NCBI RefSeq assembly: GCF_014638915.1
Contig: NZ_BMFQ01000003.1
Location: 682,001 to 746,000, forward strand
Direction of reading: 5' to 3'
Source of the DNA: Xanthomarina arctica
Lineage (GTDB): Bacteria > Bacteroidota > Bacteroidia > Flavobacteriales > Flavobacteriaceae
Length of the DNA stretch: 64,000 bases
Below are positions 56,112-64,000 of this stretch, in pieces (the first letter of the stretch is position 1; every line of letters begins with the position of its first letter). Below the pieces are notes generated by a model. The model ran no database searches, was not told the DNA's origin, and was given only the letters and a program-made list of their open reading frames with translations. The translations under genes were made by a program, and so were the position numbers.

Positions 56112-56933
56112 ATGAAAGAAATTCTAATAAGAGCTCTTTCAGGACTTGTATATGTTTCTTTGTTGGTTTTTTCACTTTTCAACAAACATGTATTTATAGT
56201 GCTATTTTTCATTTTCGGGATAATTTGTTTAGCCGAATTAAAAAAATTAATCCACTATAAATCATTTGCACCTTATATTGTTTTCACAGTACTTTATGGC
56301 GTTTTTGGCTATTGGCAATTTGTAATGAACTCCAATTCTGGCTTAAACGAAGCCACTCAAATTCTTCAGGTAATTACCATTTTTGTGCAACTCTTCTTAA
56401 TTAGAGATTTATTTACAGAAAAAAATATCCCGCTATTTATTTCTAAAAAAATAATACTTACTACTTTTTATATTTCTAGTGGTTTTGTGTTTTTGGTTTT
56501 AATTGCCAATTATCATGATACGTTTAGTCCTTTAATTATTTTAGGATCTTTTATTTTAGTTTGGACTAATGATACATTTGCCTATTTAGTAGGAAAGAAT
56601 TTTGGTAAACAAAAATTATTTCCAAGCATATCTCCAAAAAAAACGGTAGAAGGATTTTTAGGAGGTTTATTTTTTGCTAGTGTAGCAAGTTATTTTATTG
56701 CTACCTTTACAGAAACCCTGAGTTTTAGCAATTGGCTAATTTTAGGTATTATTATAAGTGTTTTTGGTACTCTAGGTGATTTAATAGAGTCTAAATTTAA
56801 ACGTCAAGCTAAGGTAAAAGATAGCGGAATTATTATGCCAGGACATGGCGGATTGTTAGATAGGTTTGACAGCATTGTGTTTGCTGCACCTTTTATTTAT
56901 TTGTTTTTACGCATTATAAATTATGTTTCATAA
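56112..56933 (+). CDS. cdsA: phosphatidate cytidylyltransferase
   Basis: CdsA makes CDP-diacylglycerol, the precursor of all phospholipids. The 273-residue protein has about seven membrane segments and the family signature near its end: VGKNFGK, SPKKTVEGFLGG, LGDLIESKFKRQAKVKDSG and MPGHGGLLDRFDS. Its last codons overlap the start of psd by 11 bp, which implies coupling. It is the first gene of a three-gene lipid block. Confidence 0.96.
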   Translation: MKEILIRALSGLVYVSLLVFSLFNKHVFIVLFFIFGIICLAELKKLIHYKSFAPYIVFTVLYGVFGYWQFVMNSNSGLNEATQILQVITIFVQLFLIRDLFTEKNIPLFISKKIILTTFYISSGFVFLVLIANYHDTFSPLIILGSFILVWTNDTFAYLVGKNFGKQKLFPSISPKKTVEGFLGGLFFASVASYFIATFTETLSFSNWLILGIIISVFGTLGDLIESKFKRQAKVKDSGIIMPGHGGLLDRFDSIVFAAPFIYLFLRIINYVS

Positions 56934-57573
56934 AGAAGGCCACAGAATTATTTTAGTAACACTTATTGTAATTGTTGCTCTATTTCTATTAACAGATAGC
57001 TTTGTAACCATTCCATGGTTGAATACGGTGTTAATGATTATCTATTTAGCATTTTTAATCATCGTTTTACAATTTTTTAGAAATCCAAAACGATTTAGTC
57101 ATAGAGATGCTGATCATGTTGTATCTCCTGTCGATGGAAAAGTAGTTGTTATTGAAGAAGTTTTTGAAAAAGAATATTTCAATGAAAAACGCATTCAAGT
57201 AAGTGTTTTTATGTCGCCTATAAATGTCCATGTTACTCGTTACCCAATTGGTGGTAAAGTTCTATTTAGTAAATACCACAAAGGTAAATACTTAGTAGCT
57301 TGGCATCCAAAAGCCAGTGAAGAAAACGAACGCACAACCGTTGTTGTTGAAAATGAAAGTTATGGAAAAGTCTTGTACAGACAAATTGCCGGAGCACTAG
57401 CAAAACGAATTGTAAATTATGCCAAAGTGGATCAACCGGTCTTACAAGGTGAAGATTCAGGCTTTATAAAATTTGGATCTAGAGTCGATTTATTTCTACC
57501 TTTAGATACCAAGATTAAAGTACAATTAAATCAAAAAGTTCGTGGTGGTGAAACCATCATTGCAGAGAAATAA
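56923..57573 (+). CDS. psd: phosphatidylserine decarboxylase
   Basis: Psd turns phosphatidylserine into phosphatidylethanolamine. The 216-residue protein is the short form seen in many Bacteroidota. A membrane segment is at about 8-48; the region VSPVDGKVVVIEEV is the active-site half, and the self-cleavage Ser lies in KFGSRVDLFLP near the C-terminus. It overlaps cdsA by 11 bp, and its TAA shares its last base with the ATG of the next gene. A phosphatidylserine synthase gene is not in this window. Confidence 0.95.
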   Translation: MFHKEGHRIILVTLIVIVALFLLTDSFVTIPWLNTVLMIIYLAFLIIVLQFFRNPKRFSHRDADHVVSPVDGKVVVIEEVFEKEYFNEKRIQVSVFMSPINVHVTRYPIGGKVLFSKYHKGKYLVAWHPKASEENERTTVVVENESYGKVLYRQIAGALAKRIVNYAKVDQPVLQGEDSGFIKFGSRVDLFLPLDTKIKVQLNQKVRGGETIIAEK

Positions 57574-57839
57574 TGACTTCTGAAGAATTAGATATTGAAT
57601 TTAGAGAAGCTGTAGATCGGATTAACGATTATACAGAACCTTTTCCTGCCGATTTTTTATTGCGTTTATATGCCTATTATAAAAAAGCAACAAACGACTA
57701 TAGTAGACCAAGTAGTAGCAAACCTTTAATTACAGCTTTTAAAACAAATGCCTTATTTCAAATTCAATCCATCACTCAAGATGAAGCGAAAGAAACTTAT
57801 ATAGGGCTTGTTAACAATTATTTCCTCTACCGAAAGTAA
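57573..57839 (+). CDS. acyl-CoA-binding protein
   Basis: An 88-residue four-helix protein of the ACBP family, which binds long-chain acyl-CoA and carries it between enzymes. The typical pattern is present: FREAVDRI, LRLYAYYKKATNDY, and later KTNALFQIQSITQDEAKETYIGLVNN. Its ATG overlaps the psd stop by one base, so it is translationally coupled to cdsA-psd. Standalone ACBP genes are scattered in bacteria, and linkage to phospholipid synthesis is meaningful. Confidence 0.9.
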   Translation: MTSEELDIEFREAVDRINDYTEPFPADFLLRLYAYYKKATNDYSRPSSSKPLITAFKTNALFQIQSITQDEAKETYIGLVNNYFLYRK

Positions 57840-57911
57840 ACTCCTACCCAATTCAATATTTAAAATTCTTTATTCAAGGTTTGAGCTTTATTGCTTAAAC
57901 TTTCAAACTAC

Positions 57912-59573
57912 CTATTCTAAAACCATCTCTAATGGAATACCTGTAGAGCCATTAGGAAAACTAATACCTAACAATGCAGACATCGTTGGAGCTATATCAA
58001 TAATTTCAGTTCTTTTAAAGCTAGCACCATGTTTTATACCTTTTCCATAAAATAATAAAGGCACATGTGTGTCATAATTTAATCCAGAACCATGAGTGGA
58101 GCCTGTTAGTCCATAAGATATATATGCAGGATCGTTTACAATTAAAATATCTCCAGATCGCTTTTGGCTATACCCGTTTTGAAGTAATTCCTCAATTCCC
58201 TGGGTAAATGAAGTGGTACTCATAGTTGTTGCACTATAAACCTTATCCACATTAGGATAGTTAATTAATTCGTTAACTATTTTTTGCTGTACGTCTGCTA
58301 AATCTAAATCTAATGATGCTATTTTTTCTCTATTTAAAAATATTTGGTTGTTACTCACATTTTCAACTAAATCTGAAGCCCCATAAGTCTCTTGCATAAA
58401 TGTATTAAATCGAGCTTTAGTTGTTTTATTATCTACATTCCCTGAAGGGATCCTCAAACTTTTCAAATAAGCAGGAACCTCTACTGCACCATGATCTGCA
58501 GTTAAAAACAACGCATATTCTCCTTCTCCTACTTTTGCATCAAGTTCATTCATTAAACGTTCAAGGTCTAGATCTAATCGAATATAGGTATCCTCCACTT
58601 CTTTAGAATTTACGCCAAAATTATGTCCCACATAATCTGTACTAGAGTAACTAAGAGTAAGAACGTCTGTAAAAAGATCTTGCCCTAATTCCTCCCCGTT
58701 AATTGCAGCAATAGCGAAATCTGTAGTTAATGAGTTTCCGTAAGCTGTAGCCTTCAAAATATCGAAACCGCCATTATCTGTACTTAATGCTTTTAAATCG
58801 TAAGGAAAATTTGCTGTTTCTTTTCCTTTAAATCCGCCTTCAAAAATATTTAAATCCGAACCACTTTCTGTATAGGTATTAATATCATAAAGTGTGTTCC
58901 AAGGTTTAAGGTAAGACTCTGCAACATCTGAAGCGTTGAATTCTGTTACCCAATTTGGTAAATCATTTCTATAATAGGAACTTGTTATCCAACGGCCTTC
59001 ATCTTTTCCTTGAAACCAATATGCCGCATTGGCCGTATGTCCTGCAGGTAAAATAGCTCCCCTATCCTTAATAGCAATTCCAATAGTTTTCCCCTTCAAT
59101 TGGGTGAACATTCTATTTTCATCAGCAAAAGAAGTCGTTTTCATTCTGTGTGGCGACATTTGTCCTGCGCTAGATTCGGTTCCTACAGGATTCATTGTAT
59201 CATCTCCTGCACAATAAACATATTCTTTTATTTCTTTATCAAACCAATCATTAGCAATAATTCCATGATATTTTGGTGTTGTACCTGTAAATACTGAGGC
59301 ATGTCCTGGGCCAGTATAGGTTGGAATATAATTGTAGTGGTTATTTTTACAATTAAAACCATTGTTTAAGATGCGTTTAAAACCGCCATCACCAAATTTG
59401 TTATAAAAACGTGTTAAATAATCGTACCGCATTTGGTCTACAACAATACCAATTACTAACTTTGGATTATCTTGAGGAATTTCAATTTTACTAGAAGATA
59501 TAACTGTTTCATTTTGAGATTTGCATGATACACTCGATATTAAAAGACAAAGGGCAAAAACTAGCTTTTTCAT
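57912..59573 (-). CDS. PafA-like alkaline phosphatase
   Basis: The 553-residue product has an N-terminal signal ending VSC|KSQ, so a lipoprotein is possible. It matches PafA, the phosphate-irrepressible phosphatase of flavobacteria: metal Asp in GIVVDQMRYDY, nucleophile Thr in YTGPGHASVFTGTTP, a second metal site LTADHGAVEVP, and the late metal His in THGSGLNYDTHVPLLFYG. It should hydrolyse phosphate monoesters outside the cytoplasm. It is convergent with the ACBP gene across 72 bp. Confidence 0.9.
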   Translation of the reverse strand: MKKLVFALCLLISSVSCKSQNETVISSSKIEIPQDNPKLVIGIVVDQMRYDYLTRFYNKFGDGGFKRILNNGFNCKNNHYNYIPTYTGPGHASVFTGTTPKYHGIIANDWFDKEIKEYVYCAGDDTMNPVGTESSAGQMSPHRMKTTSFADENRMFTQLKGKTIGIAIKDRGAILPAGHTANAAYWFQGKDEGRWITSSYYRNDLPNWVTEFNASDVAESYLKPWNTLYDINTYTESGSDLNIFEGGFKGKETANFPYDLKALSTDNGGFDILKATAYGNSLTTDFAIAAINGEELGQDLFTDVLTLSYSSTDYVGHNFGVNSKEVEDTYIRLDLDLERLMNELDAKVGEGEYALFLTADHGAVEVPAYLKSLRIPSGNVDNKTTKARFNTFMQETYGASDLVENVSNNQIFLNREKIASLDLDLADVQQKIVNELINYPNVDKVYSATTMSTTSFTQGIEELLQNGYSQKRSGDILIVNDPAYISYGLTGSTHGSGLNYDTHVPLLFYGKGIKHGASFKRTEIIDIAPTMSALLGISFPNGSTGIPLEMVLE

Positions 59574-59668
59574 TATGTAGACTTATTTAACTTCAAAAAT
59601 AAGGAATTTAACACGTCATTATTTTAAATTAAGGTTATTTTTATACTTTAGCAACAACAAATTAGAAC

Positions 59669-60406
59669 ATGACATACCTGAACAGTATTGGTGCTTATTT
59701 TATAATGATTAAAGATATGTTTCGCAAACCTACCAAATGGTCTGTGATGAAGATACTTATCTTTAAAGATATAGACGATTTAATTATTGGATCTTTAGGC
59801 ATAGTAGCTTTTATCTCGTTTTTTGTTGGTGGTGTTGTAACCATCCAAACGGCATTAAACATGACCAGTCCGTTGTTTCCAAAATATCTAGTTGGTTTCG
59901 CTACCAGACAATCCATTATTTTGGAGTTTGCACCAACCTTTATTTCTATTATTATGGCTGGAAAGGTAGGTTCTTTTATAACTTCAAGTATAGGAACCAT
60001 GCGTGTTACAGAACAAATAGATGCTTTGGAAGTTATGGGAATTAACGCCATTAATTATTTGGTTTTCCCTAAGTTTATTGCTTTAATGCTTTATCCTTTT
60101 GTTATTTCTATTGCTATGTTTTTAGGTATTATTGGAGGTATGGTTGCTTGCATTTATGGTGGCTATAGCACGATAGACGATTATATTATAGGTATCCAAT
60201 TAGATTTTATTCCCTTTCATATAACCTATGCCTTTATTAAAACTTTTGTTTTTGCTTTTGTTATTGCAACCATTCCGTCCTATCATGGTTATTTTATGCA
60301 AGGTGGCGCATTAGAAGTTGGTAAAGCAAGTACAACAGCCTTTGTTTGGACTAGTGTGGCTATTATTCTTTTAAATTATATATTAACCCAACTCTTACTA
60401 AGCTAA
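59669..60406 (+). CDS. mlaE: MlaE-type ABC transporter permease
   Basis: A 245-residue integral membrane protein of the MlaE family, which forms the membrane core of the phospholipid transporter that keeps outer-membrane asymmetry. Conserved stretches are VVTIQTALNM, FAPTFISIIMAGKVGSFITSSIGTMRVTEQIDALEVMGINA and a late FVWTSVAIILLN. The stop shares a base with the start of the ATPase gene. MlaD (substrate-binding) and MlaA are not adjacent and must lie elsewhere. Confidence 0.92.
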   Translation: MTYLNSIGAYFIMIKDMFRKPTKWSVMKILIFKDIDDLIIGSLGIVAFISFFVGGVVTIQTALNMTSPLFPKYLVGFATRQSIILEFAPTFISIIMAGKVGSFITSSIGTMRVTEQIDALEVMGINAINYLVFPKFIALMLYPFVISIAMFLGIIGGMVACIYGGYSTIDDYIIGIQLDFIPFHITYAFIKTFVFAFVIATIPSYHGYFMQGGALEVGKASTTAFVWTSVAIILLNYILTQLLLS

Positions 60407-61173
60407 TGATAGAAGTAAAAAACATCCATAAGTCTTTTGGTGATGCCCATATTTTAAAAGGGATATCCACCACGTTTGAGAAAGGAAAAACCAGTTTAGT
60501 TATTGGACAGAGTGGTTCTGGAAAAACCGTGTTTTTGAAATGTCTGTTAGGCTTGTTTGAACCTGAAGAAGGCACTATTTCATATGATGGAAAAATATAT
60601 TCAGAATTAGGTAGCAATGAAAAAAGAGACCTGCGTTCTGAAATGGGCATGGTCTTTCAAGGCAGTGCTTTGTTTGATTCGATGACCATTTTGGAAAACG
60701 TGATGTTTCCGTTACGCATGTTTACCAAACAAAGTAAAAGTGAAATGCAAGATCGTGCAGATTTTGTATTAAAGCGTGTCAATCTTGAAGATGCCCATAA
60801 TAAAATGCCTAGTGAAGCTTCGGGTGGAATGCAAAAAAGGGTTGCCATTGCTCGTGCCATTGTAAATAAACCTAAATATTTATTTTGCGACGAACCTAAC
60901 TCCGGTTTAGATCCAAAAACAGCTATTGTAATCGATAACCTGATTCATGAAATAACCGAGGAATATAATATGACGACCATCATTAATACGCATGACATGA
61001 ACTCCGTGATGCAAATAGGCGAAAAAATTGTGTTTTTAAAAGATGGTTTAAAAGCTTGGGAAGGAACAAAAGAAACTATTTTTAAAACCGACAACGAGGT
61101 TGTTACGGATTTTGTTTACTCCTCTGAGTTATTTAAAAAAGTACGCCAGATGTACATAGAGGAAAGAAACTAA
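60406..61173 (+). CDS. mlaF: MlaF-type ABC transporter ATPase
   Basis: A 255-residue ABC ATPase that would power the MlaE permease before it. Walker A is GQSGSGKTVFLK, the Q-loop is MVFQGS, the signature reads ASGGMQKRVAIARA, Walker B is YLFCDEPNSGLDP, and the switch His is in NTHDMNS. It overlaps mlaE by one base. The 236-bp gap after it contains no gene or clear hairpin. Confidence 0.93.
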   Translation: MIEVKNIHKSFGDAHILKGISTTFEKGKTSLVIGQSGSGKTVFLKCLLGLFEPEEGTISYDGKIYSELGSNEKRDLRSEMGMVFQGSALFDSMTILENVMFPLRMFTKQSKSEMQDRADFVLKRVNLEDAHNKMPSEASGGMQKRVAIARAIVNKPKYLFCDEPNSGLDPKTAIVIDNLIHEITEEYNMTTIINTHDMNSVMQIGEKIVFLKDGLKAWEGTKETIFKTDNEVVTDFVYSSELFKKVRQMYIEERN

Positions 61174-61409
61174 TAATTTCCTCTTAAGTCTTCTATTCAT
61201 TATAAATTTAACGCTCTATTCAAAAATCATAAGGACGGTTGTTTACTAAAAACCCCGTGATTTGTGATTCTTCCTGAAACCTTAAATATACTTCAAGAGT
61301 CTATAATGTAGATGTCAAAAAATCTTATTTGGATTAGCATCTAAAAAGTCTTCCAATGAAATAAATCATCAAAGTTACTTATAACCTTCTTAACGTGTAA
61401 AATTTGAAG

Positions 61410-62903
61410 TTATCTAATTTTAACTCGTCTTACCACCAACGTATCTAATTTTAGCTTTACTTTTAGCCAGCGTTCTAGTTTGTCTTGTTCCTTGACAATG
61501 TCATCAGCTTTCAATTTTTCTTTGTCCCAAGTCACTAAAAATTCAGGAATGGTATCTGTTGTTTTGAAGTTTGTTTTTATAAGATTTGCATAACTAAAAT
61601 CTGATACATTTTCATAATTAATTTTCACTTCTTGAGCCACTTGACTAAACGGAATCGTGTTTTTTTCCAAAGCTGATAAGGATTTCACACGTTTTTCCAA
61701 AAATTCAATCTTTTCAGTCTGAGACATTAAATCTAGGGAGTCACGAGTTCTTAACTGCTCCATATATTTCATGTTATCATATTTTTCAATCTTACTTTGA
61801 TTAAATAATATTTTGGTATTTGCTAAAGCCGGATAAGCATCTTTTCTATGTTTTAAAAGATCAATAGTGGACTGGGGCATTTCAGTTAAACCATACGTAT
61901 TAAAAACAATATTTGGCTCATTCTTATCATACTTATAGATAATGTTCTTTTTAATGTATTCATAATCTGGCAAACCACTTACTTCCTTTTCAACATAATT
62001 TCTAGCATCAGCATAAAAATTACTCTCTCGCAACACTTCAACAAAAGTCCATACTGCTGGAATCATCACAATAATTGCCAAAACAGATGCAATTCTTGCT
62101 ATACGCTTTCTCTTTTGAGAGTTCGCATATTTAAGCATAGGAAAACGCAAGGCCTTTAAAATGATAAAGGTTGCCAAGGCAATAAAAATAGTATTGATTA
62201 CAAATAAGTACATGGCTCCAAAAAAGTAAGGCCAATTCCCTTTTGCCAAACCATAACCTGCAGTACATAAAGGAGGCATTAAAGCTGTAGCAATTGCCAC
62301 ACCAAAAATAGCAGATGCTATGGTTCCTTTTTTTGTTTTAGCAATAATCAAGGCAGAACCACCAAAAAAGGCAATCAATACATCTCGAATATCTGGCTTT
62401 ACTCTTCCTAAAAGTTCGGAAGTATCTTCGCTAAGTGGAAATAACCAGAAAAACAAAAAGGCTGTTAATAAACTCAACACAATCATGATTGCAAGGTTTA
62501 TTAACGATTTTTTCATGGTGTCAATATCGTTAACTGCCACCGACATACCAACTCCTAAAATAGGGCCCATTAAGGGAGAAATTAACATGGCTCCAATAAC
62601 AACAGCCGTAGAATTTGCATTTAACCCAATGGAAGCCACAAAGATAGAACAAACTAAAATCCAAGCTGTCGCGCCTTTAAAAGAGATGTCTCTTTTTATA
62701 GCTTCAATGGTTTCGTCTCTATCTGTATCTTCTCTAAAATCTAGAAGTTCATTTAAAAAATTCTTAATATTATGAAATAAACCTTTCGCATCTTTCTTTA
62801 CAGCTTCTTTTGAAGCTTTCACTGCTTCATCTTTTTTCGCATTCTCAGCGGCTTCATTTTTAGCTGTTTCTTCTTCAGAAAAATTGAACTTATTCTCTTC
62901 CAT
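61410..62903 (-). CDS. DUF389 membrane protein
   Basis: I start at the ATG at 62903 (497 residues, MEENKFNFSEEE), because the upstream extension begins only with TTG. The N-terminal 60 residues are charged (Lys/Glu/Ala). About 80-300 holds six or so membrane segments with the DUF389 core: NSTAVVIGAMLISPLMGPILG near residue 105, TKKGTIASAIFGVAIATALMPPL and WPYFFGAMYLFVINTIFIALAT. The C-terminal third is soluble and coiled-coil-like. The function is unknown. It lies 61 nt downstream of manC on the same strand. Confidence 0.87.
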   Translation of the reverse strand: MEENKFNFSEEETAKNEAAENAKKDEAVKASKEAVKKDAKGLFHNIKNFLNELLDFREDTDRDETIEAIKRDISFKGATAWILVCSIFVASIGLNANSTAVVIGAMLISPLMGPILGVGMSVAVNDIDTMKKSLINLAIMIVLSLLTAFLFFWLFPLSEDTSELLGRVKPDIRDVLIAFFGGSALIIAKTKKGTIASAIFGVAIATALMPPLCTAGYGLAKGNWPYFFGAMYLFVINTIFIALATFIILKALRFPMLKYANSQKRKRIARIASVLAIIVMIPAVWTFVEVLRESNFYADARNYVEKEVSGLPDYEYIKKNIIYKYDKNEPNIVFNTYGLTEMPQSTIDLLKHRKDAYPALANTKILFNQSKIEKYDNMKYMEQLRTRDSLDLMSQTEKIEFLEKRVKSLSALEKNTIPFSQVAQEVKINYENVSDFSYANLIKTNFKTTDTIPEFLVTWDKEKLKADDIVKEQDKLERWLKVKLKLDTLVVRRVKIR

Positions 62904-62991
62904 TTTTTGGTATTTAAAACTTGCGTCCAAGATATAAATAAATATCGTTGGTTATTTTTTTTGAATTATTTCTTAGTAAAATTTTTAATGC

Positions 62992-64000
62992 TTATCCCAA
63001 GTGATTTCCAAAAGTATCTTTTACTTTGTTCAGCACCGCTTTAATGTCTTGTTCTTTGGACTTAGGATAAATAAGTAACACGTCGTCTTTGTCGACAATA
63101 ATATAGTCTTTTAGCCCATCTACAACTACCACTTTATCTTTTTTAGTGCTTATCATATTACCAGAAGCATTTTCCAATATGGTCTTTGCATTTACTACGG
63201 CATTTTGGTTTGAATCTTTATCCAGTTTGTCGTATAAACTTCCCCAAGTCCCCAGATCATTCCAATCGAAAGTGGCAGGAATAACATAGACATTTTTAGA
63301 AGCTTCCATAATGGCATAATCAACTGAAATATTTTCGGCCAAACCATAATTTTCATTTATAAAATCGCTCTCACCTTCGGTATTATAAACGGGAATTCCC
63401 TTTTCAAAAAGTTGAAACAATTCCTGTTGATTCGTTTTAAAAGCGGCTACAACATGTTTTACATGCCACATAAAAATACCTGCATTCCATAAAAAATTAC
63501 CTTGTTCCATGAATTGTTTGGCCGTTGCATAATCTGGCTTCTCTCTAAACTGATTGACCTGTTTGATGTCTTTTTCAAAACTGGTATTATATTCAATATA
63601 CCCATAACCCGTATTTGGAAAAGTAGGTTTAATTCCCAGAGTCATTAAAGCATCGTTTTTTGAACAATAATCAAAAGCTTGTTGCACATTATCTGTAAAA
63701 GCCTGTTCGTCTTCAATCCAATGATCGCTTGGAGCAACAATCATAACAGCATCTGGGTTTTCTTTTTGAATTTTTAAAGACGCATATAAAATGCACGGTG
63801 CTGTGTTTCTCATGGCTGGTTCTAATACCACTTGGCGTTTGGTAACTTCGGGAAGTTGTTGAAAAACCAAATCGTTATAACGTTCATTGGTTAAAATGAA
63901 AATATTCTCCTTCGGAATTATATTAGAAAGTCTTTGAAATGTTTTTTGAATTAATGTATCTCCAGTTCCAAGCATGTCGTGAAACTGCTTAGGAAAATCT
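62992..64000 (-). CDS. manC: mannose-1-phosphate guanylyltransferase (5' end cut)
   Basis: This enzyme makes GDP-mannose from mannose-1-phosphate and GTP for polysaccharides and glycans. The reading frame runs past the right edge: residues DFPKQFHD precede MLGTGDTLIQ with no start or stop, so the N-terminal nucleotide-binding loop is missing. Visible motifs are APSDHWIEDE, PNTGYGYIEYN, FREKPD, WNAGIFMW and FDWNDLGTWGSLYDKL. No isomerase domain is fused. It is presumably cotranscribed with DUF389. Confidence 0.95.
   Translation of the reverse strand, partial: DFPKQFHDMLGTGDTLIQKTFQRLSNIIPKENIFILTNERYNDLVFQQLPEVTKRQVVLEPAMRNTAPCILYASLKIQKENPDAVMIVAPSDHWIEDEQAFTDNVQQAFDYCSKNDALMTLGIKPTFPNTGYGYIEYNTSFEKDIKQVNQFREKPDYATAKQFMEQGNFLWNAGIFMWHVKHVVAAFKTNQQELFQLFEKGIPVYNTEGESDFINENYGLAENISVDYAIMEASKNVYVIPATFDWNDLGTWGSLYDKLDKDSNQNAVVNAKTILENASGNMISTKKDKVVVVDGLKDYIIVDKDDVLLIYPKSKEQDIKAVLNKVKDTFGNHLG

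Overview
This window is a chromosomal segment of a flavobacterium (phylum Bacteroidota, family Flavobacteriaceae). The evidence is the low GC content, promoters with a TAnnTTTG -7 box and almost no Shine-Dalgarno sites, a fused SecDF, a Rho with a long N-terminal extension, DUF4293 next to rho, two type IX secretion (T9SS) substrates, and a group of DUF6090 paralogues. Nearly all of it is ordinary core chromosome. I see no prophage, transposase or CRISPR array.

Layout. 1-8.6 kb: the start of truA, a YfcE-like phosphoesterase, DUF4293, rho, rpsT, tRNA-Glu and proS, then a Tyr/Gly-rich lipoprotein gene with an OmpP1/FadL-type outer-membrane protein. 9.0-16.2 kb: one giant repeat-built cell-surface protein with a type B T9SS sorting domain. 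16.3-28.2 kb: folE, cysS, yidD (its 3' end is present nearly three times), lgt, a DUF192 lipoprotein, secDF, a DUF4412 protein, mdh and gyrB. 28.6-35.4 kb: the most unusual region, a one-directional cluster of four intact DUF6090 membrane proteins and one wrecked copy, a large lipoprotein related to DUF885, and a protein with a long exported domain joined to a K+-channel-like pore. 35.7-50.1 kb: asnB, DUF2911, queE, a HerA-like ATPase, a lipoprotein, a (CAGTCA)n hexamer array, a cupin, an alpha/beta hydrolase, rluF, a delta-60-repeat T9SS substrate, a VOC protein, an esterase, folD, a four-helix-bundle S23/IVP gene between 28-bp inverted repeats, and ffh. 50.2-64 kb: a NUDIX protein, pyrE, an SRPBCC protein, birA, rsfS-ftsH, a LUD protein, cdsA-psd-acyl-CoA-binding protein, a PafA-like phosphatase, mlaEF, DUF389, and a manC cut by the window edge.

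Functional themes. Envelope biogenesis dominates: lgt, secDF and yidD for lipoproteins and membrane insertion, cdsA and psd for phospholipids, mlaEF for lipid transport, and many lipoproteins and T9SS substrates. Translation is the second theme (proS, cysS, tRNA-Glu, rpsT, truA, rluF, rsfS, ffh).

The best candidates for undescribed biology are the DUF6090/channel operon, the S23 gene with its terminal inverted repeats and the related hexamer array, the family of about 75-bp imperfect palindromes (one in the probable gyrB leader), and promoters that sit so close to start codons that leaderless transcripts are likely. Boundaries of repeats and hairpins were counted by hand and may be off by one or two bases.
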